Assembly (NCBI GenBank): GCA_947624325.1
Contig: CANQJT010000007.1
Location: 25,685-89,684, forward strand
DNA: 64,000 nucleotides
Reading direction: 5' to 3'
From: Candidatus Gastranaerophilales bacterium
Lineage (GTDB): Bacteria; Cyanobacteriota; Vampirovibrionia; Gastranaerophilales; Gastranaerophilaceae
A model generated the notes under the pieces. It saw only the letters and a list, made by a program, of their open reading frames with translations, was not told the origin of the DNA and searched no databases. Made by a program: the position numbers and the translations under genes. Shown here one piece after another: positions 1 to 7,613 of this stretch (its first letter is position 1; each line of letters begins with the position of its first letter).

Positions 1-339
1 ATAATAACCAATGAACTTTCTACGGGTATTGTAAAAGAAATAAATGCAGGGCAGGGTTTATTCTATACTGCCGATAAAAAATTAACCGCCTCATTATTTG
101 GAGCAATATTATTTTTATTTGCACTTATGCTTTCATTAAGAAAGAAAAATTCACACATTAATACAAACAGAAAAATACAAACTGCTTCAAATAAAACAGA
201 AATCCATACAAGAACAATTCCTTCAATTAACTACAGAATTAATAAAACATATAAAACAGCAAATATGTCCGTTCCAAAGGACTTTGTAATTAATAAATAT
301 ACTAATGAAGTTCAGGAAAAAATCAGGAAAGCAGGTTAA
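1..339 (+). CDS. C-terminal part of an unidentified membrane protein (5' end outside window)
   Basis: The frame is open from base 1 to the stop at 337-339, so the gene starts to the left of the window. About 112 residues are visible. They contain one hydrophobic segment (ASLFGAILFLFALML, about residues 31-45) followed by a basic stretch (SLRKK) and a long polar Lys/Asn/Thr-rich tail. This arrangement suggests a single or last membrane segment with a cytoplasmic tail. An internal ATG at 127 lies inside the hydrophobic segment and is unlikely to be the true start. I recognise no family. Confidence 0.6.
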   Translation: MITNELSTGIVKEINAGQGLFYTADKKLTASLFGAILFLFALMLSLRKKNSHINTNRKIQTASNKTEIHTRTIPSINYRINKTYKTANMSVPKDFVINKYTNEVQEKIRKAG

Positions 340-412
340 ATTTTATCTGCCACTTGCATAAATTTAAAATAAATATTAATATATAATTATGCAACAAATA
401 AATGAGTAAATT

Positions 413-694
413 ATGCAGGTTTTAAGAGCATCAGAATTATTTAATAATATTGAAAATATTGATAATTTGGAATTTGAAAATTCGAAAAATATAGAGTTGG
501 ATTTTTCCAATATTGAAAATATTGATTTAAAAGCAATAAAATCATTATTAAATCTGCAAAAAATTGCATTATTAAACAATAAATCTTTAAAAATAAGGAA
601 TGTAAACCCTGAAGTAAGTAAACTTTTGGACTTAACCGGGTTAAATAAAACATTTGCAAATGTAGCGACCAATCCTGTAACAGGAAGGGTATAA
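413..694 (+). CDS. STAS-domain-like small protein
   Basis: This 93-residue protein has the alternating strand/helix pattern of STAS domains (anti-sigma-factor antagonists and relatives). The segment ELDFSNIENIDLKAIKSLL corresponds to the family pattern 'vvlDlsgv.fiDSsglg.L'. The serine that is phosphorylated in SpoIIAA-type antagonists is replaced, since the motif reads IDLKA rather than DSSG. If it is a STAS protein, it is therefore unlikely to be switched by phosphorylation at that site. It ends 5 bases before rsmI and is probably co-transcribed with it. A TATAAT box lies at 383-388. The fold assignment is inferred from pattern only. Confidence 0.55.
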   Translation: MQVLRASELFNNIENIDNLEFENSKNIELDFSNIENIDLKAIKSLLNLQKIALLNNKSLKIRNVNPEVSKLLDLTGLNKTFANVATNPVTGRV

Positions 695-698
695 ATAA

Positions 699-1514
699 GT
701 GAATAATGAATTTTATATAGTCCCCACACCTATAGGTAATTTAAAAGATATTACATATAGGGCTGTAGAAGTGCTTAAAAATGTTGATTTTATTGCCTGT
801 GAAGATACAAGAGTTACAAAAAAACTTTTGGATAAATATGAAATTACGGCAAAATTAATAGACTGCCACAAATTTAATGAAAAAGAACGATGCGAGAAAA
901 TAATAAACCTTCTTAAATCAGACAAATGTAAAGGTGCATTGGTATCTGATGCAGGGACTCCTTTAATTTCCGACCCCGGCAGCATATTAATTTCAGAACT
1001 TATGAAAGAAAACATAAATATTATCTCGCTTCCCGGAGCATGCGCCGTTACAACTTTTTTGAGCCGTTTGCCCAGACTAAATGAAGAATTTGCTTTTATA
1101 GGTTTTATACCCAGAACCGAAAAACTACAAATTGAAATTTTAAATAAATATAAATATACAAATTGTGTATTCTATGATTCTCCGAACAGACTCACTGATA
1201 CAATAAAAAATATTATTAATCATTTTGGGGCGGATGTTAAAATGGCTATCGGAAGAGAATTAACTAAAGTTTTTGAAGAAGTTAAAATTGATACTGCCGA
1301 AAATATTTTAAAATATTATAGTCAAAATCCGCTCAAGGGGGAAATAGCTGTTATGATATATGCCTCAGAAAAAAATGAATTATCTGATGAAGAATTAATT
1401 GAAAAAATAAAACTATTGAAAGAAGAAGGCTATACTCCTAAAGATATTTCTAAAATCCTTTCAAAGTTACTGGGAGAAAATAAAAATCATATTTATAAAC
1501 TTGCAATCAGCTAA
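699..1514 (+). CDS. rsmI: 16S rRNA (cytidine(1402)-2'-O)-methyltransferase RsmI
   Basis: A 271-residue SAM-dependent tetrapyrrole-methylase-fold enzyme that 2'-O-methylates C1402 in the decoding centre of 16S rRNA. The family motifs are visible in order: TPIGNLKDITYRAVEVL near the N-terminus, ACEDTRVTKKLL, SDAGTPLISDPG, and LPGACAVTTFLS. Length is normal for RsmI. The start is GTG at 699, preceded by AGGAAGG at 682-688 at suitable spacing. The 3' end overlaps the convergent glycosylase gene by four bases. Confidence 0.95.
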   Translation: MNNEFYIVPTPIGNLKDITYRAVEVLKNVDFIACEDTRVTKKLLDKYEITAKLIDCHKFNEKERCEKIINLLKSDKCKGALVSDAGTPLISDPGSILISELMKENINIISLPGACAVTTFLSRLPRLNEEFAFIGFIPRTEKLQIEILNKYKYTNCVFYDSPNRLTDTIKNIINHFGADVKMAIGRELTKVFEEVKIDTAENILKYYSQNPLKGEIAVMIYASEKNELSDEELIEKIKLLKEEGYTPKDISKILSKLLGENKNHIYKLAIS

Positions 1515-2062
1515 GGCTTTGACACAAATTTATTATCTTTAATATAAAACCGCCGAGGTAATTCTGCTGCTTTTTTAATACCTATTCTTACTGTTTGAAT
1601 AATTTGTAAATCATCAATCTTATTACCATATTCAATCCATAAAGGGGAAGTCTTTTTACAAACATTAATTCCATTTAACTCTTTTGTTATATTTAATGCT
1701 TTACAAAGTTTGGCAGGGCCGTTTGTAATAAATTCACTGTTATCTATAGGCTCTAAAGCTCTTATCAATACAGCACAGCCCTTTTCGGCTTTTTCGGTTA
1801 CTATATTTAAACAATAATGCATTCCGTATGTAAAATAAACATAAGAGATACCGCCTTTTTCAAACATAGGTGCATTTCTTTGCGTTTTACCTATATATGC
1901 ATGACAAGAAGGTTCATCTTGTGTATATGCTTCCGTTTCAACAATTATTCCCTTGAAAATTCTTCCGTCTTCAAATCTTCTGTTTAAAACCATTCCGAGA
2001 AGATTTCTTGCAATTACAACAGTATCAGATAAATAAAAACTTTTTTCTATAACTTTTCCCAT
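1511..2062 (-). CDS. mpg: 3-methyladenine (alkyladenine) DNA glycosylase, AAG/Mpg family
   Basis: 183 residues of the mammalian-type AAG family, which excises 3-methyladenine and other alkylated purines in base-excision repair. Visible features are FYLSDTVVIARNLLG at the N-terminus, the ETEAY segment containing the presumed catalytic Glu, CHAY, and YVYFTYGMHYCLN, all typical of PF02245. The frame could extend to a TTG at 2077. I chose the ATG at 2062 because it matches the family N-terminus. No Shine-Dalgarno is seen; a TATAAT box ends exactly six bases before this ATG, so the mRNA may be leaderless. The gene is convergent with rsmI. Confidence 0.92.
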   Translation of the reverse strand: MGKVIEKSFYLSDTVVIARNLLGMVLNRRFEDGRIFKGIIVETEAYTQDEPSCHAYIGKTQRNAPMFEKGGISYVYFTYGMHYCLNIVTEKAEKGCAVLIRALEPIDNSEFITNGPAKLCKALNITKELNGINVCKKTSPLWIEYGNKIDDLQIIQTVRIGIKKAAELPRRFYIKDNKFVSKP

Positions 2063-2083
2063 TCTAAAATTATACAATAAAAA

Positions 2084-2099
2084 ACCCTCGTTTGAGGGT
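2084..2099 (-). terminator. intrinsic terminator after the 2131-2940 gene
   Basis: ACCCTC and GAGGGT arms form a hairpin with a 4-base loop. On the minus strand it is followed by a run of six T residues. It lies between the stop of the minus-strand gene at 2131 and the start of the glycosylase gene. Confidence 0.8.
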
Positions 2100-2130
2100 A
2101 TTAAAAGTCTAAAGTATAAGGAGAAAAATA

Positions 2131-2940
2131 TTATGCTAAGTTTTGAATTTTATCTTTCATACCGTCAATATCTTCTTTTAACATTTTCTTGACAACATCA
2201 TTTTGAGCATCAAGCATTTTAACAACGGTTTCAATATTTTTAACTTTGTTTTGTAAAATAACATCTGCATTATTTAAGATACTGCTTGTAACTTTTTGAT
2301 ATGCAGCTAATGGCGCACTGCCGACACCCTGCAATAAGTTACCGATTAAGGTTGTACCTAAACCTAATGACCCAAGGTAAGGGGACATTGCTTGTAAGAT
2401 ACCGCCAAAACCTGATACAACACCGGCTGCAGGAAGTAGGAAACTGTCGCCAAATCCAAATCCTGACGCAATACCTGCCGTATAGCCAAGTGCATCTAAT
2501 GCGGTAGAACCTGCTATTTCACTAACAGAAGTTAATGAAGAAGCACCGCCTGTCAAATATCCTGTTTCTGTAGAAGTACCAAAACCTTGAACAACAGGGC
2601 TTGCACCACCGGTAAATCCTTGATATTGTGACAATGAACCTATACCAAATGCAGAATTTCTTGCACTTGTAGCATTAGAAGGTGCCCAATAAGAAGTACC
2701 GGGAATATTAAGTGCTGTTCCACCGCCCATTGTTGACATATATGAACCCGGTGAAATCATACTTGCAAGTTTCCATAAGAAACTGCCTGCCGTACCAAAA
2801 CCGGCACCATCGGTTGCACTTCCGCTTACCGTTATATCTCTTAATAAGTCATAAGTCTCAAATAACTGGGCGGTTGCATCACTGCTTAAACCTCCATATT
2901 TATTTGATATTACCAAATAACTGTCATTTTTGTAACTCAT
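2131..2940 (-). CDS. uncharacterised glycine/serine-rich protein with C-terminal helix
   Basis: 269 residues with no family I recognise. Residues about 40-200 are rich in Gly, Ser, Ala and Thr with repeated GFG/GxGxG patches and hydrophobic glycine-rich stretches near 150-205. The last 60 residues are charged and predicted to be helical (NKVKNIETVVKMLDAQ...), probably coiled coil. There is no evident signal peptide. A good ribosome site (AAGGAAAG) precedes the ATG. It follows another lineage-type gene (2991-3983) on the same strand by about 50 bases, and the two probably form an operon. Confidence 0.7.
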   Translation of the reverse strand: MSYKNDSYLVISNKYGGLSSDATAQLFETYDLLRDITVSGSATDGAGFGTAGSFLWKLASMISPGSYMSTMGGGTALNIPGTSYWAPSNATSARNSAFGIGSLSQYQGFTGGASPVVQGFGTSTETGYLTGGASSLTSVSEIAGSTALDALGYTAGIASGFGFGDSFLLPAAGVVSGFGGILQAMSPYLGSLGLGTTLIGNLLQGVGSAPLAAYQKVTSSILNNADVILQNKVKNIETVVKMLDAQNDVVKKMLKEDIDGMKDKIQNLA

Positions 2941-2990
2941 CTTTTACTTTCCTTACCGTGTTTATTTGTGTTTACAATATTATTTTTTTA

Positions 2991-3983
2991 TTATGCAAAT
3001 GTCTTAAATGTATTTTCTATGTTCTTTTCAATAACTTTCTTAACAGCTTCTAACTCTGTTGAAAGCTCTTGTTCTTCCGTATCAATTTGGTCTAATCTTA
3101 ACTCAAGAACTTTATCCTGCTGTTGTAAATCTTCAGTTTCAGCATTTAATTTTGCATAATCTCTGTTATATTCATCAACTTGCAATGTATAGTTTCTCAT
3201 TGCTTCTTCCATTTTTTCTTCGTTTAATGCTTTTGAAACATCTACATCTGTAGTTTGACTTATTGGTTCTTTCGGATCGTTAACATATATGTTATTAAAT
3301 GCAGAAATATTACCGTAACTGTCTAATTCTACATTTGATGCATATAAAATCATATCTTCTTCTATTGTTTGATCTGATAAATAATCAAATATATATAAAG
3401 TAGGTTTTGTCTCTGCATCAACATAATTTTCTACAAAATCTGCAGTTAAATATTGAGGAGGATTAGAATTACTTATTGAATAAAATTGTGTATTTTCTTC
3501 AACCAAATTACCGCAATCTTTCATAATTCCTTTTGCAAGTTCTTTACTTTCGTTTTCGTCTAATTTGGTAAGAGTAACAGCCGTTCCGCCTTGCGGTACA
3601 AATTTGTATTGCCCGTCTTCAGTTTTCTCTATATAGTTTAAAATATTATTTTTTAATTGAGCTTCATATTTGGTACCTTGATATGAACGGGTTACACCTA
3701 ATCTGTATGTTCCGTCGCTTTGTTTAACATAGCTGTTAACTTTATAACTTCCTGCATAATCATTGCTTGTCGCTAAATCTATATTAAAAGTATAGTTAGT
3801 TTCATAAAACTCACTTTGTACAGGTTGAATTGGCTTATCCAATTGCATAAGTTTATTATAAAGGTCGCTTACCTCTTGTGCTAATACGGTACGTTGTTGG
3901 TTTACCTGCTGACCTTCATATTCTATGTTTGATTTTCTTGCTGTTATACCTAAAAACCTTGCCTGTGATGCTGCTAAGCCCAT
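2991..3983 (-). CDS. uncharacterised protein of the 'MGLAASQARFLGITARKS' type
   Basis: 330 residues. The N-terminus (MGLAASQARFLGITARKSN, then EYEGQQVNQQR) has a helical character I associate with lineage-restricted hypothetical proteins in this group. It faintly recalls the N-terminal helix of flagellar rod/hook-type proteins, but I cannot assign it. The middle is mixed polar sequence with a Tyr-rich strand region. The last ~70 residues form a coiled coil (LNAETEDLQQQDKVLELRLDQ region). Ribosome site GGAGAACG precedes the ATG. It is upstream of the Gly-rich gene at 2131 in the same direction. Confidence 0.7.
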   Translation of the reverse strand: MGLAASQARFLGITARKSNIEYEGQQVNQQRTVLAQEVSDLYNKLMQLDKPIQPVQSEFYETNYTFNIDLATSNDYAGSYKVNSYVKQSDGTYRLGVTRSYQGTKYEAQLKNNILNYIEKTEDGQYKFVPQGGTAVTLTKLDENESKELAKGIMKDCGNLVEENTQFYSISNSNPPQYLTADFVENYVDAETKPTLYIFDYLSDQTIEEDMILYASNVELDSYGNISAFNNIYVNDPKEPISQTTDVDVSKALNEEKMEEAMRNYTLQVDEYNRDYAKLNAETEDLQQQDKVLELRLDQIDTEEQELSTELEAVKKVIEKNIENTFKTFA

Positions 3984-4141
3984 TTTTCGTTCTCCACTAT
4001 TGTTACTCTGAAGAATATATCGGCACTGTTTATCAAAAACTTTAGATAGTAAGTATTAATTGTAACTTTTTGTAAAGTTTATAATAAATTTATTTCTTAC
4101 CTTGATTATTTTTTAATGATTAATTTTTAAAAGTCAAAAAA

Positions 4142-4170
4142 AAGAACTGATTTAAAATCAGTTCTTTTTT
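4142..4170. terminator. bidirectional intrinsic terminator
   Basis: The perfect 12-bp arms AAGAACTGATTT and AAATCAGTTCTT are separated by one base and flanked by A-runs on the left and T-runs on the right, so it can work in both directions. It lies just beyond the stop of the minus-strand gene at 4185. Confidence 0.85.
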
Positions 4171-4184
4171 GTAATTATCATTTG

Positions 4185-5081
4185 TTATTTAGCTTGCTTT
4201 TTATCCGTTGTATTTTTAAATAATTTAGAACTTAATTTATTAGCAATAGGAGTAATAACAACGGGGCCCATAAATCTGTATATCAAACCTAAAATAACAA
4301 GTACTTTTAATTTGTTAATTCCCGGAATGATTCTATCAGCTTCCTTTCTTGCGAATAATTGTTTATAAACATCATCGGTTAAATCAGCAACAGCTTTTTT
4401 TGCATCATCAGCATTTTTAATATTATTTTTTATTGCGGTTTTAACTTTTGTCTGTATTTCACCCAAAGACTCTTTAGTTATCTGGAATGCTTTTAATTTA
4501 CCTTCTTCACCAACTAACTGCTTTAGATGAGTATTTACTAAATTTCCTGCTTCTTCAATTCCTTGTTGAATTTTAGCGGGATCATTAATTGCAGTTATTT
4601 CGGAAGCTTTATTAAGTAATTCCTTTTGAAGAGCTTCTTTTGCGTTTAAACCAAGCTGAGTATAAAAATCTTTATGTTTTATAAAATATTTTTCAGCATA
4701 TTTATTTACGATATTAGTAACTTTTCCGTCAAGTAAATATGCGCCTGCAGAAGAAACACCTAAAGTCAAAGTATCGTTTATTATCATTTGAGGTTTCTGC
4801 TCTTTTTTAATTTTCTTATTTTTTAAAGTATTAAGCATATAAAAACCTGATAAGAAACAACTTTCAGCGAACATTAAATGTTTAAATGAATTATCCGAAG
4901 TGCTAAAGCGGTTTATAAAATTTTTAAACGTAAGAGTTTTCGCAACTCTATTGTAGAAACCTGATAAATGATTTACAACAGGCTCAGGGATAAAACCGTT
5001 AAATGAAGGATTATTTTGTTTACCTTTTTGCATTGAGGGATAATTGTTATAATATCTGTTTGTAATATTATTTACTCTCAT
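4185..5081 (-). CDS. uncharacterised FKG-tag-type membrane-associated protein
   Basis: 298 residues, no known family. It starts MRVNNITNRYY and carries PSFNGF at about residues 25-30. This is the same pattern of M-[KR]-[IV]-[NS] followed by an aromatic-K/N-G motif found in several other proteins of the window. A moderately hydrophobic stretch lies near residues 72-85 and another near the C-terminus (LKVLVILGLIYRFMGPVVITP). The middle is charged helix. Its ribosome site GGAGGG overlaps the end of the upstream gene (5084-6034), so translation of the two is probably coupled. Confidence 0.7.
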   Translation of the reverse strand: MRVNNITNRYYNNYPSMQKGKQNNPSFNGFIPEPVVNHLSGFYNRVAKTLTFKNFINRFSTSDNSFKHLMFAESCFLSGFYMLNTLKNKKIKKEQKPQMIINDTLTLGVSSAGAYLLDGKVTNIVNKYAEKYFIKHKDFYTQLGLNAKEALQKELLNKASEITAINDPAKIQQGIEEAGNLVNTHLKQLVGEEGKLKAFQITKESLGEIQTKVKTAIKNNIKNADDAKKAVADLTDDVYKQLFARKEADRIIPGINKLKVLVILGLIYRFMGPVVITPIANKLSSKLFKNTTDKKQAK

Positions 5082-5083
5082 AA

Positions 5084-6034
5084 TTAATTACCCTCCGTAA
5101 AAACTTTAAATACATCACTTTTTCCGCAGTTTCCTTTAAAAACATTGTCTGATAAAACTTTATAAGGATTTTCTTCTATTTTAGGTTTGGACTGAGCTTT
5201 CTTTTTATTTAACCCTAAAATTCCAAGTATAACAGGAACTAAAGCAACCGTTATATTAGCCCTTATCGGCATGAATATCGGCTGGAATAACTTATCAATA
5301 ACGTTTTTAGCCGTTTTTTCATAATTATTAAGAACCTTTTGTGCTTTAAGAGCATCCATAATTTGTTCAAAGTTATCAGGAGCAAGTTTTGCAACTGATT
5401 CTTTAAATTTGGTTTCGACTCCTTTTCCTGCATCTTTAATAATATTTAAATTAATTTTATTATCTTCAATTAATTTAGAAACCAATCTTGTAAATTCAGT
5501 TTCTCTGCCTTCTTGCACCAGTTTTTCCATTGTGTTCTTTAAAGCATTAATACCTTTTTGTACGGTTTCCGTTGATTTTTGTTCAATATCTTCAGGAATC
5601 TTAAATGAACCTGTTTTTAATGATTTACCTGCTGCTGCAGCTATCACGGTACCGATTACAGCTGTTAATACTAAACCGACAACACCTGAAGAAATTGATT
5701 TTGCTGCCTGATATGAGCATTTTTCTTTATCTTCTTCAGTTTTTGCGGTTGCCATAATTGCTAAAGGTCTTAATCCGCAAGTTATAAACAAAGCGAATAC
5801 CGCTTCTGCAACTAAGGGGTTAGCGGAAGCGAAATTTGCCGCCGTATGAAGGAAAGGAACTTTCCCTCCTTTAAAACTCGCACGACCATCAGAATTATTC
5901 CTGATGGTCGTGTTTATTTTGTCATAATTATTGTTTTTATCTACAGAAGTACAAACAGAGTTTCGATACTTAGACTGCTCCGACGCCCTTCCTTTTAGAT
6001 ACCCTGTATTCATTGTAATAGAATTAATTTTCAT
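5084..6034 (-). CDS. uncharacterised FKG-tag-type membrane protein
   Basis: 316 residues, no known family. The N-terminus MKINSITMNTG is followed by a polar spacer and ASFKGGKVPF near residues 52-61. Hydrophobic segments are at about 77-98 (EAVFALFITCGLRPLAIMA) and 113-135 (SGVVGLVLTAVIGTVIAAAAG), and a third is near 258-275 (ITVALVPVILGILGL). The region between the second and third is charged helix. It is the first gene of a two-gene unit with 4185-5081 (2-base gap). Ribosome site GGAAAGAG precedes the ATG. The N-terminal motif suggests a shared targeting or processing signal, which is inference. Confidence 0.72.
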   Translation of the reverse strand: MKINSITMNTGYLKGRASEQSKYRNSVCTSVDKNNNYDKINTTIRNNSDGRASFKGGKVPFLHTAANFASANPLVAEAVFALFITCGLRPLAIMATAKTEEDKEKCSYQAAKSISSGVVGLVLTAVIGTVIAAAAGKSLKTGSFKIPEDIEQKSTETVQKGINALKNTMEKLVQEGRETEFTRLVSKLIEDNKINLNIIKDAGKGVETKFKESVAKLAPDNFEQIMDALKAQKVLNNYEKTAKNVIDKLFQPIFMPIRANITVALVPVILGILGLNKKKAQSKPKIEENPYKVLSDNVFKGNCGKSDVFKVFTEGN

Positions 6035-6221
6035 AATCTCTTTCCATACACTCTACATTCGTTCTAAGTTTCAAAAAAAAATTTTTTGCTACCTTTATGA
6101 AAAAATTATATCAAAAAAATAATTTCATTTTTTTTTATTCACAAAATAAATTAAAAAAATCGTATTTTATACACTTTTTAACTGTTTAGTTGTAATTTAA
6201 AAAAACTTAATATTATTTTTT

Positions 6222-7514
6222 TTAAATACATATATAATTAATGTTTAAATCCGCTAAATGTTTGCGATTGAAGAGATTTCTTCCGTCAAAAATTACACAA
6301 TCTTTTACGTTTAATTTTATTTTTTCGAAATTAGCTTTTCTGAATTCGTTCCACTCGGTTAAAATTATTAAAGCATCTGAGTTTTCAATTACCTTGTAAG
6401 CTGAATCAGCATATTCTATAGAATTTCCAAATATTTCAAATGCTGTTTCCCTTGCCTGTGGGTCGTATGCTTGAACTTTAGCTCCATGCTTTAAGAGCAT
6501 GTTTACTACATATATAGAAGGAGCTTCACGCATGTCGTTTGTTTTCGGTTTAAAAGCCAAGCCCCATAGCGCAAATGTTTTACCTTTAATATCATTATTG
6601 TAAAATTTTAAAACTTTATCAAAAAATAATTTTTTCTGATTATTATTTGTTTCTTTTACCGCTTCTAATATTTGACTTGAGCATCCGTTTTCTTTGGCAA
6701 CGGTTATTAATGCACTGACATCTTTAGGAAAACAGCTTCCGCCAAATCCGATACCGGGGAATAAAAATTTATTTCCTATTCTTGAATCGGATGAAATTCC
6801 AGTTCTTACATTTTCGATGTCCGCCCCTACTTTTTCACAAATATTTGCAATTTCATTTATAAAAGATATTCTTGATGCCAAAATAGCATTTGCAGCATAT
6901 TTTGTCATTTCTGCCGATTTTACATCCATAAATATCATTCGATTACCTGTTCTAAAATAAGGCAGATAAATTTCTTTCATAATTTCAGATGCTTTATCTG
7001 AATTAGAGCCAATGATAACTCTGTCAGGATATAAAAAGTCATTTACCGCAGCTCCTTGTTTCAAAAATTCAGGATTTGAAACAACATCAAACGGTACATC
7101 CGTTATTTCTTTAATTAATTTAGTAAGTTTTTCGGCAGTACCGACAGGAACTGTTGATTTATTTACTATAACTTTATATTCATTTAAATTTTTTGCTATT
7201 TCTCTTGCAACATTTAATACATAGTCTAAATTACAAGAACCGTCTTCTCTTTGAGGGGTAGATACTGCTATAAAACAAGCCTTTGAATGTTTTATTGCAT
7301 AAGCTGTATCTGTTGTAAATGTTAAACGATTTTCTTTTGAATTATTTTTTATGAGTTCTTCCAGTCCGGGTTCATAAATCGGAATAATACCTTCTTTTAA
7401 CTTTGATATTTTTTCAGGGTTATTATCTGCGCAAATTACCTCATTACCCATATCAGCAAAGCAAGTGCCTGCAACTAAACCTACATACCCCGTTCCTATA
7501 ACGCAAATTTTCAT
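6222..7514 (-). CDS. ugd: UDP-glucose 6-dehydrogenase
   Basis: 430 residues. It oxidises UDP-glucose to UDP-glucuronate with NAD+, supplying precursors for surface polysaccharide. The N-terminal Rossmann motif is GTGYVG. Other family marks are NKSTVPVGT, SNPEFLKQG, and GFGGSCFPKD with the catalytic Cys at about residue 261. The C-terminal UDP-binding domain has AFKPKTNDMREAPS. The frame extends to 7541, but GGAGGGAG sits just before the ATG at 7514, and this start gives the normal family N-terminus MKICVIGTGYVG. Confidence 0.95.
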   Translation of the reverse strand: MKICVIGTGYVGLVAGTCFADMGNEVICADNNPEKISKLKEGIIPIYEPGLEELIKNNSKENRLTFTTDTAYAIKHSKACFIAVSTPQREDGSCNLDYVLNVAREIAKNLNEYKVIVNKSTVPVGTAEKLTKLIKEITDVPFDVVSNPEFLKQGAAVNDFLYPDRVIIGSNSDKASEIMKEIYLPYFRTGNRMIFMDVKSAEMTKYAANAILASRISFINEIANICEKVGADIENVRTGISSDSRIGNKFLFPGIGFGGSCFPKDVSALITVAKENGCSSQILEAVKETNNNQKKLFFDKVLKFYNNDIKGKTFALWGLAFKPKTNDMREAPSIYVVNMLLKHGAKVQAYDPQARETAFEIFGNSIEYADSAYKVIENSDALIILTEWNEFRKANFEKIKLNVKDCVIFDGRNLFNRKHLADLNINYICI

Positions 7515-7613
7515 AACTCCCTCCAAATCATATACTAGCATAAATATTAAGGAATGTAAAAAAGTATACTAAAAAAATAATTCAGCATGCCTAAAAAGGT
7601 ATATCTTAATGAT

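Noticed and set aside
6035..6221. Possible gene or element in the AT-rich gap before ugd's 3' end
   Set aside because: Only A and T runs; no frame, hairpin with tail or repeat was convincing.
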